Part shown: positions 34,321-42,765 of the stretch, in pieces
Layout: each line of letters begins with the position of its first letter
Numbering within the stretch: position 1 is the first letter of the stretch
Notes under the pieces: model-generated
Told to the model about the DNA's origin: nothing
What the model saw: only the letters and a program-made list of their open reading frames with translations
Database searches by the model: none
Made by a program: the position numbers and the translations under genes
Source: Planctomycetia bacterium
GTDB taxonomy: Bacteria > Planctomycetota > UBA8108 > SXIK01
Direction: 5' to 3'
Assembly (NCBI GenBank): GCA_005772855.1
Contig: SXIK01000104.1
Coordinates: 1 to 46,825, forward strand
DNA: 46,825 nt

Positions 34321-36417
34321 TCATTCCTGCACAATGTCCGCATGAGTCACTGGAAAGGTTACGGTTACGATTGTACCCTTGCCCACCTCGCTTTGGACAC
34401 GGATCGTACCGCCGTGCGACTCAAGGATTTTTTTTGACTGAAAGAGTCCGATTCCGAGACCGCTCGACTTCGTGGTCTTGAACGGATGGAACAGATTGTG
34501 CTCGAGGAATTCCTTGGAAATACCCTGACCGTCGTCAGCAACGCTCAACTCCACACGCCCATCCTTGCACTCCGTCTGGACGGTAATTTTTCCGTCCAGG
34601 GAGGTCGCCTCGGCGGAGTTCAAGACCAGGTTTTGGATTACGCGTGACACCTCGGCAGAGTCGAGCAGGAGCTGTGGGACCTCACCCAAATCGAGTTGAA
34701 TCCTTGCCGACAGGGCGCGGTCGAACGAGTCAACAGATTCACGAACGATCTGATTCAGGTCCTGTGTGGACCGCTGAGTGGCAAGTGCACCAGTGAACGT
34801 CCCAAGACTGTTGCAAAGGCGTCGCATCTTCTCCGCTGTTTCCATCACGCTGTGGAACGCGTCCCGCTGGAACTCGGGGTTTCCGCTGTGGCGCACGGCG
34901 TTCGCGGCGATGAGGGAAAGAGTCGAGGCGAAGTTCTTGAGGTCGTGAAGAAGAAAGGTCGCGAAGGATCGGAAGGCTTCGGCCTCCTTGGCCTCCACCT
35001 GCGATGGAATGAGCTCGGCATTGTGAAGCTCACTTGCGGCATGCGCCGACAACACTCGAAGGAACTCCCTCGCCTCATACTCGAAGACTCGCCCGCTCTG
35101 GTCCTGCCCGATGGTCACGAGGCCCAACGTCTCCTCACCCGAGCGGAGCGGCACGAGAAGCGCCGCTCGCGTTAGACTCAGCACGCTGGACCCAATCAGC
35201 TCCTTCAACTTCGCCGGAGCCAGAGCAAGGGGCGTGGGCTCCTTCAAGCTCTCGAGCTCGGGGAGAACGCCTTGAAGGTCTCGCGGCAGCAGCCCGCCGT
35301 TGCAGCCTCGCACGGTTGTGAGGTGCAGTTGACTTGCGTCCGCAGATCGGAGCCAAACCGTCACATCCAGCGCGTCAAGATTCTTGAGGATGATCTCGGC
35401 AAGAGACTCCGCAAGAGACTCGGGCGAGTCCTTCGATCGTATCCGCTCGGTTGCTTCCAGCCACGACTCGCGATAGTCGTACTGGCCCGAGAAGAAGTTT
35501 CGTCTCACCCAGTAACGCAGACGATGCCGCACGCGCGTGGAAAGGATAATGAGAGCCAGCGTCATCGCCGAGAGGAGGAACATCACCGCCTCCACCTCGA
35601 CCCCCGAGCTCAAGAGTGTGCCAACCCACCGGGCCGTGAGGCTTGTGGCGATGAGGTAAAGGCCCACTCCCAGCATCGTGATCGAGCCGTAGACAACCTT
35701 CTGCGAGACCACCGCGACGCCACCGCTGAGGACGCGGTGCCACGAGGACAGGATCAAGAGGCACGCCACAGCGAACACCACGGGGTAGACCTTGAGACTG
35801 TCCACGGGGAGGCGACAGGCGACAGGAGAATGAAGAAGCATCCGGGAAGCCACGTAAATCAGAGCCGCGAAGGAGACGTAGACCCCAAGGATGACAAACT
35901 TGAGCTCCCAACGAACGTGATCATCCGCGCGTCGCAGAGTGTTCTCGAGGTTGACGAGTACCAGCGTGGAAGTCAACAAAAGGTAGAGCGCAGAGACGAA
36001 ACCTCCGATTCCGAGCGACAAGTATCCGGGGGCGAGTGCGAGGTCCTCCTCATCAGGAAGCCACACGAGGCGCAAGGCCAGGCTGAGGGCCACGGCAAGG
36101 ATGTAGACGAAGCACCGCTGCCAGCGGCCAGTGCCAGCCCGCTCCTCGCCGGCGCGCTTCTCGAGCAACGTCGAAAAACCGAATCCCGCAGCTGGCGCCA
36201 AGAGGAGCATCGAAAACGCGGTGACCTGGGAAGAGGGTTCGGTAAAACGGACCCAGCTCTCTCCAACGCACAGGACCGCCGAGGCCACGACGGAGCAAGC
36301 AACGAACCCTGAGAGATGCCACGCGGCGGAGCCAAGGCGTCGACTGAATACGATCACGATGAGGAGGATGACGCCCAAGAGCGCCGAAACTCCCTCGATA
36401 AAGACGGTCTCTAACAT
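34321..36417 (-). CDS. prsK: Exosortase-system histidine kinase PrsK
   Basis: A 698-residue sensor kinase. About eight membrane segments fill the first ~290 residues, a GAF-like domain follows (~330-460, with LTRAALLVPLRSGEETLGLVTIGQ), then the dimerisation helix FLLHDLKNFASTLSL with the phospho-acceptor His, and the HATPase region: QNLVLNSAEA, VADDGQGIS and GLGIGLFQSKKILESHGG. This is the PrsK layout (membrane-GAF-kinase) of exosortase loci. The ATG at 36417 begins a hydrophobic segment; the frame extends to 36468 without a better signal. The type A element at 36490-36595 lies directly upstream. Confidence 0.9.
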   Translation of the reverse strand: MLETVFIEGVSALLGVILLIVIVFSRRLGSAAWHLSGFVACSVVASAVLCVGESWVRFTEPSSQVTAFSMLLLAPAAGFGFSTLLEKRAGEERAGTGRWQRCFVYILAVALSLALRLVWLPDEEDLALAPGYLSLGIGGFVSALYLLLTSTLVLVNLENTLRRADDHVRWELKFVILGVYVSFAALIYVASRMLLHSPVACRLPVDSLKVYPVVFAVACLLILSSWHRVLSGGVAVVSQKVVYGSITMLGVGLYLIATSLTARWVGTLLSSGVEVEAVMFLLSAMTLALIILSTRVRHRLRYWVRRNFFSGQYDYRESWLEATERIRSKDSPESLAESLAEIILKNLDALDVTVWLRSADASQLHLTTVRGCNGGLLPRDLQGVLPELESLKEPTPLALAPAKLKELIGSSVLSLTRAALLVPLRSGEETLGLVTIGQDQSGRVFEYEAREFLRVLSAHAASELHNAELIPSQVEAKEAEAFRSFATFLLHDLKNFASTLSLIAANAVRHSGNPEFQRDAFHSVMETAEKMRRLCNSLGTFTGALATQRSTQDLNQIVRESVDSFDRALSARIQLDLGEVPQLLLDSAEVSRVIQNLVLNSAEATSLDGKITVQTECKDGRVELSVADDGQGISKEFLEHNLFHPFKTTKSSGLGIGLFQSKKILESHGGTIRVQSEVGKGTIVTVTFPVTHADIVQE

Positions 36418-36489
36418 ATGCGTCAGGTAATGAGATGTTCGACCCTGACCACAAGCCAAAGCCAGCACAAAGTCTGGCTACTCGAAACC

Positions 36490-36595
36490 CATGCTCCTCG
36501 CGGGGGAGGAAAACCTCCCCCGCACCGGGTGCCTCTGGCGCCGATGGTGGGTGGGCGTTGGCCAGCATGTTCCCATCATTGCCACGAGGAGTATA
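36490..36595 (-). repeat. Structured TATA-ended element, type A, copy 3
   Basis: On the reverse strand it runs from TATACTCCTCG (36595) to CGAGGAGCAT (36490), inverted ends with seven consecutive pairs. First hairpin GGCAA/TGGCC around TGATGGGAACATGC, second GCGCC..GGTGC with a G-U pair, third GGGGGAGG-TTTT-CCTCCCCC, perfect over 8 bp. It shares the terminal TATATA with the type B copy next to it and points to prsK, whose start is about 75 bases further on. Confidence 0.9.
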
Positions 36596-36868
36596 TACCG
36601 CACGCGGGCAGTGATGAGACGTTTTACAGCCTGCGAAAGGTTGTGGCTGCTCGCGCCAGAGGCGCCCGGCGCCCATCAGGCGCCGAGGAGGGAGAGGCCG
36701 CGTGTCGTTGTTGCCTCCACCCTCGCTCCACCCTCGCTCCACCCTCGCTCCGCTCGGAGGCGAGCCGACGTGGGGGAGTGTCCACCCACCAGCAGAAACG
36801 AGCAGCAGACTTGAGCTGGTCCTCCTCTGCCCATTCGGAATATCTCACCTGTGGGCGCGCGAGGTATA
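36594..36868 (-). repeat. Palindrome-rich element, type B, copy 2
   Basis: A 275-bp copy in reverse orientation relative to the + strand, with inverted ends TATACC...GGTATA. The first hairpin is kept: GCCCA/TGGGC (36856-36829) with GAGATATTCC in the loop. It is shorter than copy 1 because several internal stems are absent, but it has GGCGCC-TGATG-GGCGCC and the GCAGCC/GGCTGT stem with a G-U pair replacing a G-C of copy 1. It includes three tandem copies of an 11-bp unit (36715-36747). Confidence 0.9.
36715..36747. repeat. 11-bp tandem repeat, three copies
   Basis: CTCCACCCTCG is repeated three times exactly, followed by a partial fourth (CTCCG). The unit is present once in the type B copy at 46.8 kb and not expanded in the copy at 5.5 kb, so it is a local expansion inside the element. 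Confidence 0.9.
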
Positions 36869-37191
36869 TCCCCAAAGTCACTCCGTTGACCCAAGGCCGA
36901 CGGAGCAAAGTTGAGAAGCGGCTGGTGGCTGGACTTTGGGCCAGCACTAACGCGTCATGTAGTGCGTCTGAAGATGGGGAACTGCCGAAAAATTGTCTTG
37001 GCGGGGCGTCTTGTGCTTCCATATGGACCGTGGATCCAGATTGCAGCCATAGCCGCCACGGAAACAGACATGAGCCGTGCTCAAGTCCGGCTAAAGAGCC
37101 GAAACATCTAACAAGCCAGGCATGGTATTCTGTAGAGGCTTCCGCTCTCCCCCGACGGGAGCGACTGGAAACAAGGGAGATACCGTCCACC
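36869..37191. other. Upstream region of the FemAB-like gene
   Basis: About 320 bases between the repeat and the ATG at 37192. TTGACC occurs at 36888-36893, but no matching -10 box at a proper distance. No sigma-54 site with GG-N10-GC was found. Open frames across it have no ribosome site or motif. GGGAG at 37174-37179 is a possible ribosome site for the gene, although 12 bases away. Confidence 0.5.
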
Positions 37192-38319
37192 ATGACGTCC
37201 GGTAAGATCGGCGAACCAACTCTGGCTCCCTCCCAGGGGCCCCTTCAAGTCACCCGACCGCCGACGCTTGGCTCGGATCATCCGCAGATGCAGGTCGCCG
37301 TGAGAGTGCTCACTGCGGCAGACGGCAAAGTCTGGGACCAATTCGTTTCGGAGCAGCCTGCCGCCAACCTGGGGCATCTCTTTGGGTGGAGGGGAGTGAT
37401 CGAGAAAGTCTACCGGAAGCAAGCCTTTTATCTGGGGGCCTACGAGGGCGAACGTATGATCGGCGTCCTGCCCCTGGTGCACATGAACGGCCCCATGACG
37501 GGCAACCGGATCGTCTCGCTACCCTACCTGGACCAGGCAAGGCTGCTCGCCACTTCAGAGCAGTCTGCCGCGGCTCTCTGGTCAAAGGCCCTTGAGCTCG
37601 CTCAGTCTCGAGGCGTCCGTGGGATTGATCTCCGGGAACTCGCACCAAAGGGAGTCAAGGAGTGCGACCGGGCCACGCTGGTCCTGCCCCTTTCAACCCA
37701 AAGCGAGGCTCTCTGGAAGTCCTTCTCGCCCAAGGTCCGGAATCAGGTGCGCAAATCGGAAAAGGAGGGGCTGAGGACAGAACTGGTCGACGCCTCGCGT
37801 CTCGGCGAGTTTTACGAAGTCTTCGCCACAAACATGCGAGATCTGGGCTCGCCTGTGCATTCAAGAGCTTTTCTGGAGGCAGTATTTCTGGCCTTTGCTC
37901 AGAAGGCAAAGCTTTACCTTACCGGAAACTCTTCTGGAAAAATCGTGGGCGGCGCGATCGCGGTCCAGTTTCGGGGCATCGTGACTGTGCCCTGGGCATC
38001 GTCCCTCAGGGAGGTTTTCTCGTCGTGCCCAAACCATTCTCTTTACTGGCGCATCCTCGCCGAAGCCGCTGATGCAGGGGAAAATTTCTTCGATTTCGGC
38101 CGTTCGCACGTCGACTCGGGCACTTACAAATTCAAGGTGCAGTGGGGAGCCGAGCCCAAACCGCTTCACTGGACCTCGTTCAACCCAAACGGCGCCCCGG
38201 AGCCCCAAAAAGTCTACAAGCCAGCCGAACACAAGGCCCTCACGTGGGTCTGGAGCCGATTGCCAGTCTCAGTCGCCACGTGGTTAGGTCCCAAGGTGCG
38301 GAAACAGCTATCAAATTAG
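37192..38319 (+). CDS. FemAB-like peptidyltransferase family protein of the exosortase locus
   Basis: A 375-residue protein with two GNAT-like folds. Segments such as GRIVSLPYLDQ-type (NRIVSLPYLDQARLLA), FSPKVRNQVRKSEKEGLRTEL (~185-205) and FDFGRSHVDSGTYKFKVQWGAEPKPLHW (~300-327) match the XrtA/PEP-CTERM-associated FemAB group. FemAB proteins use aminoacyl donors to modify peptides; the actual job in exosortase loci is unknown. The ATG at 37192 is chosen although the frame stays open to 36418, because the upstream part runs through the two repeat elements. The next gene starts 3 bases after its TAG. Confidence 0.87.
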   Translation: MTSGKIGEPTLAPSQGPLQVTRPPTLGSDHPQMQVAVRVLTAADGKVWDQFVSEQPAANLGHLFGWRGVIEKVYRKQAFYLGAYEGERMIGVLPLVHMNGPMTGNRIVSLPYLDQARLLATSEQSAAALWSKALELAQSRGVRGIDLRELAPKGVKECDRATLVLPLSTQSEALWKSFSPKVRNQVRKSEKEGLRTELVDASRLGEFYEVFATNMRDLGSPVHSRAFLEAVFLAFAQKAKLYLTGNSSGKIVGGAIAVQFRGIVTVPWASSLREVFSSCPNHSLYWRILAEAADAGENFFDFGRSHVDSGTYKFKVQWGAEPKPLHWTSFNPNGAPEPQKVYKPAEHKALTWVWSRLPVSVATWLGPKVRKQLSN

Positions 38320-38321
38320 GC

Positions 38322-39590
38322 GTGATTGTCCCTGGATCGCAAAGGATTCTGCCACTACCACCCCCGAAAATCCCGTCGACGCACTTGAATATCCTCTACA
38401 TTGCGCAAAGAGTTCCCTACCCGCCCAACCGCGGAGACAAGATCGCCTCGTTCAACGCCGTGCGATTTTTGGCTCAACGCCACAAGGTGCACATCGCGGC
38501 ACTGGCCGACTCGCACGATGAGGCAGCCTTTGCTCCAGAGCTTGAGAAGCTCGGCATGATCGTGGACGTGGCAGTCCGGAAACCCATGCGAGCCAGGTTG
38601 GGTGCCGTCAAGGCCGTCTTCACGGGGGCGCCCCTTTCAGTCGCCTATTATCACTCTGACGACTTGGCGAGGATGATTGCGGCAAGGGCAGCCCGTGTGA
38701 AGTTTGATGTGGTCGTGATCTTCAGCTCTTCCATGGGGCAATACGTTAATCTCCTGCCCAATGTTCCGCTGGTCGCTGACTTCGTGGATCTGGACTCACG
38801 CAAGTGGGAGCTTTATGCGAGCTATAATTCTTGGCCGAGGGCGAGGATCTATTCGCTCGAGGAGCGCAGGCTGCTGAATTATGAGCGTGAGATCGCAAGG
38901 AAAGCGAAAGTGACGGTCGTGAGAACCGAGGCAGAACGAGATGACTGCAAACGCCTCATACCAGGCGCCCGATTCGAGGTGGTCTCCAACGGCGTGGATC
39001 TCGACTTTTTCAGACCACAGGGCCCAAAGCCGCCGTCGGCCAACATCGTGTTCACCGGAGTCATGGACTACTTCCCGAACATGCAAGGGGTGGAGTGGTT
39101 CTGCTCGGAAATCCTGCCGGAGGTGCAGCTCAACATCCCTGGCGCCAGCTTCACGATTGTGGGCGCACGGCCTTCGTCCAGAGTGATTGCTCTGGGTCAA
39201 CAACCCGGCGTGATCGTCACGGGGCAGGTGCCCGACGTGCGACCTTACATTCAAAACGCCGCAGCAGCCGTGGCGCCGCTCCTGTTGGCTCGGGGGATTC
39301 AGAACAAGGTCCTCGAGGCCATGGCCATGGGGACCCCTGTCGTCGTCACCCGGGCGGCATTCAGGGGAGTGGATGCACTGGAAGGCGAAGGGGTGCTGCC
39401 AGCGGATGATGCCAAGGAATTCGCGGCCAAGGTTGTCCAGCTCCTCAATGACCCGGCCATGGCGTCACGAATTGGAAAGAAAGGGCGCAAGCTCGTTGAG
39501 AACCGCTACGTTTGGAATGATCAACTGGCCCGTTTGGAAGCCCTGATCGAGGAGGCCGTACCGCACCCTCGGGCAGCCTGGAAGGGATGA
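38322..39590 (+). CDS. Exosortase-associated glycosyltransferase (stp1-type)
   Basis: A GT-B family glycosyltransferase group 1 protein of about 400 residues. It starts in LNILYIAQRVPYPPNRGDKI, the hallmark of the PEP-CTERM/EpsH1-associated sugar transferases, and the C-terminal half has the donor-binding region PNMQGVEWFCSEILPEV and NKVLEAMAMGTPVVVT (E-x7-type motif). It is inferred to add a sugar to the exopolysaccharide repeat unit at the inner face of the membrane. The start is uncertain: GTG at 38322 follows the FemAB stop by two bases, but the TTG at 38385 (LNILY) fits the family better; neither has a clear ribosome site. Confidence 0.9.
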   Translation: MIVPGSQRILPLPPPKIPSTHLNILYIAQRVPYPPNRGDKIASFNAVRFLAQRHKVHIAALADSHDEAAFAPELEKLGMIVDVAVRKPMRARLGAVKAVFTGAPLSVAYYHSDDLARMIAARAARVKFDVVVIFSSSMGQYVNLLPNVPLVADFVDLDSRKWELYASYNSWPRARIYSLEERRLLNYEREIARKAKVTVVRTEAERDDCKRLIPGARFEVVSNGVDLDFFRPQGPKPPSANIVFTGVMDYFPNMQGVEWFCSEILPEVQLNIPGASFTIVGARPSSRVIALGQQPGVIVTGQVPDVRPYIQNAAAAVAPLLLARGIQNKVLEAMAMGTPVVVTRAAFRGVDALEGEGVLPADDAKEFAAKVVQLLNDPAMASRIGKKGRKLVENRYVWNDQLARLEALIEEAVPHPRAAWKG

Positions 39591-39615
39591 CCTTCGCCGG
39601 GTTTCCCGCCACCAT

Positions 39616-39631
39616 CAGGAGGGGGCTCCTG
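39616..39631. terminator. Short hairpin between convergent glycosyltransferase genes
   Basis: CAGGAG-GGGG-CTCCTG forms a perfect 6-bp stem in the 69-base gap between convergent genes. It lacks a T run, so an intrinsic terminator is possible but not shown. Confidence 0.3.
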
Positions 39632-39659
39632 CTGTGACGTCACCCCCATCGTGCTTGCC

Positions 39660-40838
39660 TCATCTCAAAGCGGCCTTCTGGATGGAGGACCTACACAAGG
39701 TCTCGTAGATCGAGAGGTACTTCTCGAGGATGACCTCGAGCGAGAACTCCTTCAAAGCGCGGCCAAGCGCGTTCTGCCGCAGGCGGTTCCCAAGATCCTC
39801 CTCAAGAAGCAGCCTCCGCAGCGCCGCAACAAAACGCCCCAGGTATTCCGCCGCCGCCGGATCCGAGAGTCTGGAGGAATCCGGGGGCGTCCCGGTGATC
39901 AGAAGGCCTTCCTTGCCGTCCGTGATAATCTCCGGGATTCCGCCAACACCCGTCGACACTATGGGCACCCTGGCCGCCATGGCTTCAATGAGGGTCATGG
40001 GAGTACCTTCACTGAAGGAGGAAAGCGCGAAGACGTCCATCGCCTGCAAGACCTTGTGCACGTCGCTTCGCTTTCCAAGGAAGCGCACGTGCTCGACGAG
40101 CCCCAGTTGCTCCGTTACAGCTTCGAGGCTCGCCAGTTCGGGGCCGTCACCCACTACAAGCAGGCACGCGTCGAGACCCGAATGCCTCAAGGCTCTGATC
40201 GCATGGATGAGCATCGCCTGGTTCTTGATCCTGTCCAGTCGGGCAACGGTACCGACCACTTTCACATTCGGCCGCAGTCCGAGGCTCGCCCTGGCCTCCG
40301 CTGTGTTCCTCGAGGCCGCACCTGAAAATCGACCCAGCTCAATGCCATTGTAGATCACATCGATGTACCTGGCGTCGAAGCCCTCGACCTTGACGAGGCT
40401 CTGCTTCACTCCTTCGGAGACGGCGGTGACGCGGTCCGCGCGACGCGCGTACAGATAGTTGAATATGCGGCGCTTGAAGCTTGAGCCGTCGGGATAGAAC
40501 CGACCGTGCTCCGTGAAAAGCAGCGGTTTTAGCGACCTCGGCTTCGCCAAAGCACCATAGACGAAACAAGTATATTGGTGGGCGTGGACGAGGTCGAAAC
40601 CACCCGAGCGAACAAGGGAGGCGATTCGCCGTCCCAGTTGCCTGTCCAGACCTGTTTTCCGGGTCAGGAGCTCGACCGAAACGCCTTCGGCCTTGAGCCC
40701 CTCGCCAAGCTCGCCGACCTGGTCCATGCAGGCGACCGCGACGTCAACCCCGAGGCGTCGCAGACCACGCACGAGGTGGCAGACCATGACTTCTGTACCC
40801 CCGATGGGCAAACCATGTACGAGCTGAAGAAGCTTCAC
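39660..40838 (-). CDS. Exosortase-associated glycosyltransferase (TIGR03088-like)
   Basis: A 392-residue GT4-type glycosyltransferase. The N-terminus VKLLQLVHGLPIGGTEVMV has the GGTE donor-site start of the PEP-CTERM-associated group, HAHQYTCFVYG follows, and the C-terminal half has VGTVARLDRIKNQAMLI, LLVVGDGPELASLE and EGTPMTLIEAMAARVPIVST (E-x7-E). It probably adds another sugar to the exopolysaccharide unit. The GTG at 40838 is preceded by GGAGG five bases upstream, which supports it over the ATG at 40856. Confidence 0.92.
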   Translation of the reverse strand: MKLLQLVHGLPIGGTEVMVCHLVRGLRRLGVDVAVACMDQVGELGEGLKAEGVSVELLTRKTGLDRQLGRRIASLVRSGGFDLVHAHQYTCFVYGALAKPRSLKPLLFTEHGRFYPDGSSFKRRIFNYLYARRADRVTAVSEGVKQSLVKVEGFDARYIDVIYNGIELGRFSGAASRNTAEARASLGLRPNVKVVGTVARLDRIKNQAMLIHAIRALRHSGLDACLLVVGDGPELASLEAVTEQLGLVEHVRFLGKRSDVHKVLQAMDVFALSSFSEGTPMTLIEAMAARVPIVSTGVGGIPEIITDGKEGLLITGTPPDSSRLSDPAAAEYLGRFVAALRRLLLEEDLGNRLRQNALGRALKEFSLEVILEKYLSIYETLCRSSIQKAALR

Positions 40839-41061
40839 GCAAGCCTCCGTACCCAAACACCCCGAACCCTGGAAGCAGCGTTCCTGGCTCCTGGTACGAT
40901 CGCAAAAAATCGAAGCCAGCTTGTGGGCGACTCGAAAGGCCTCGGGAAGCTGACCCGGCGGGACTCGAAGCCCATTGGTGAGCCGCCCGGCCAGGAGTCA
41001 AGCGGCTTCGACTGGCAGCTCGAAGGGTGCGCGGGGCAGTCAACGGAGAAGACCCCCCGGT

Positions 41062-42396
41062 TCATGTGCGGGCTCCTTCAAACTCGGGCCGCGACTTGCT
41101 TGCCCCCGCCTCATTCTCGAACGTACTCTGTGGCGTGTCACCCGCGGTGCCGTCGATCGAGCGCGCGGCAATCCTGAGCGCGATGCTAAGTCCGATGAAG
41201 TGGAAGAACATTTCGTTGTACTGAAATGAGAGAAACGTTCCGCCGACGAGGAAAACCCAGAGGCCAGATTCGACGGAGGTCGCAAATCGCTCCAGATCAG
41301 AGTATTGGGGATTTCTGCGTGCGACCTTTCGCGTAAAGGCACAGTTGCGAAGCGCAAGGATTACGCTGAACACGTAAAGGAACAGCCCTCCGTATCCCAG
41401 CTCCGCAACCACACCAAACCAGACGCTATGAACGGAGCGCCCCTCGCCATAGCGCCCGTAGAAAAAATCATACTTGTCGAAGGAAAGATTGTAGGCGTTG
41501 AAGCCAACCCCAAAAAAGGGGTTTGCATCGGCCATTTTCAATGCGACTTGCCAGAAGTGCAAGCGAGAGAGCGCTGAATCGTCTTCCACCTCCTCGTACG
41601 TCTTGATCGTCTGCATACGGCCCCAGAACTCATCCGGAAGTACCGGCAAGACAATTGCCGCAGTCAACGAGAACGCCAGGAGGAGTCTTAGCTTGCCCCT
41701 CGATCGTATCCAGTAAATTACTGCCAGGGCAGCGCACGAAAGAAAGCCTCCCCTCGAGTAAGTCGACAAGGCCCTATAAACCACTCCAATCATCAAGAAG
41801 CCGAGGAAACGCTTCGCCCACTTTGAAGAAGTGGTGGCTACCAGCGCCCCGAAGAGCGGGGTCAGCATGAGCATTCCGACCGCCACGCCGTTATTGTCTC
41901 CCAGGAAAGGAATGTCATTCGAGTTCAGCGCCCCGGGATAGCTCAACATTCCCACCCAGCCTTGCTTCGAGCCTTCAAAACCGAGAGAAAGGCACATCAC
42001 CAAGATGAGAAGTCGAAGCTTTTTTCGATCATTGGCAAGAGCTGGAATCAGGAACGCAATTAGCGTTGCCTTCAGAAAGTCAACCCAGGAGGACCATGCG
42101 TAATCGAAATGCTCGCAGAGCAGTACGGAAACCAGAGCTTGCGCAAGGATCAGGAACAGCAAGAAGCTGTGAAACGTAAAACGAAACCGCTGCTTCGAGA
42201 AGATAGTGCTGACTACGATGGCCACTCCCAGCACATAGGAAACCTTGAGGGTAAGGAGCCACTGAGCACTCCATACCCAGTGCTCCGGCCGGAAATACGC
42301 GTTCCAGATATAGAGCAGGAGCACGTAGTAGGGGCCCTGGAAGCAGAAGTAACCACCAACTACCAGAATCAGGAGTACGAAAACGTCTCTCAGCAC
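41062..42396 (-). CDS. O-antigen-ligase-like protein of the exosortase locus
   Basis: A 444-residue polytopic membrane protein with about eleven segments and a large periplasmic loop late in the sequence (~270-330, ALSRLHFWQVALKMADANPFFGVGFNAYN). The Wzy/WaaL-type family shows weak motifs; TYSRGGFLSCAALAVIYW near 215-230 and the GVGFN region are typical of the PEP-CTERM O-ligase group (TIGR03097). Members attach glycan to lipid or protein acceptors or polymerise it. Start GTG at 42396 is not supported by a clear ribosome site. It is separated from the glycosyltransferase by ~220 bases. Confidence 0.85.
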   Translation of the reverse strand: MLRDVFVLLILVVGGYFCFQGPYYVLLLYIWNAYFRPEHWVWSAQWLLTLKVSYVLGVAIVVSTIFSKQRFRFTFHSFLLFLILAQALVSVLLCEHFDYAWSSWVDFLKATLIAFLIPALANDRKKLRLLILVMCLSLGFEGSKQGWVGMLSYPGALNSNDIPFLGDNNGVAVGMLMLTPLFGALVATTSSKWAKRFLGFLMIGVVYRALSTYSRGGFLSCAALAVIYWIRSRGKLRLLLAFSLTAAIVLPVLPDEFWGRMQTIKTYEEVEDDSALSRLHFWQVALKMADANPFFGVGFNAYNLSFDKYDFFYGRYGEGRSVHSVWFGVVAELGYGGLFLYVFSVILALRNCAFTRKVARRNPQYSDLERFATSVESGLWVFLVGGTFLSFQYNEMFFHFIGLSIALRIAARSIDGTAGDTPQSTFENEAGASKSRPEFEGART

Positions 42397-42765
42397 CGGT
42401 GGTCAACCCCGCTGGAGGAATGCGCTCTCCGCACAAGACGGGTTGTGGCCTCTTGCGGAGATCGTCTCGGGAATGGCATCGAGGATGGCCGCATCGCGGA
42501 AGGTGGAAAAATCAGCGCGCAAGTTTCCGATTAGCGCCAGCGCGGAACCTCGCTGGCTGCGATGTCCAACAAATACAGCGTTGTTCACGAGCTTTCTGCA
42601 AGGTGGGCTCGAACATGATACCATCTTGTGGCACCGCGTGGTTCAACAGCCGCGCTTTCCCGGATACCAGATCCCCGTGGTATGCTGTGGGCTCGGCTGC
42701 CCGGACACAAGACCTACGAACTGTTCAGTGGACAACTGTGCGGGGGCCAGGGATGGCTCACGCTC
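42397..42765. other. Intergenic stretch without recognised gene
   Basis: About 370 bases between the ligase and CPBP-type genes. One reverse-strand frame (42403-42624) reads through VNNAVFVGHRSQRGSALALIGNLRADFS, and an overlapping forward frame also stays open, but neither has a motif or a ribosome site. No promoter of the GG-N10-GC kind was found. Confidence 0.5.

Noticed and set aside
36594-36868. Type B copies as a CRISPR array or integron attC sites
   Set aside because: Repeats are nested palindromes with no regular spacers, no cas or integrase gene nearby, and no attC-type core site.
36418-37191. Long upstream extension of the FemAB-like frame
   Set aside because: It runs antisense to the prsK leader and through both repeat elements and resembles no protein; the family start fits 37192.
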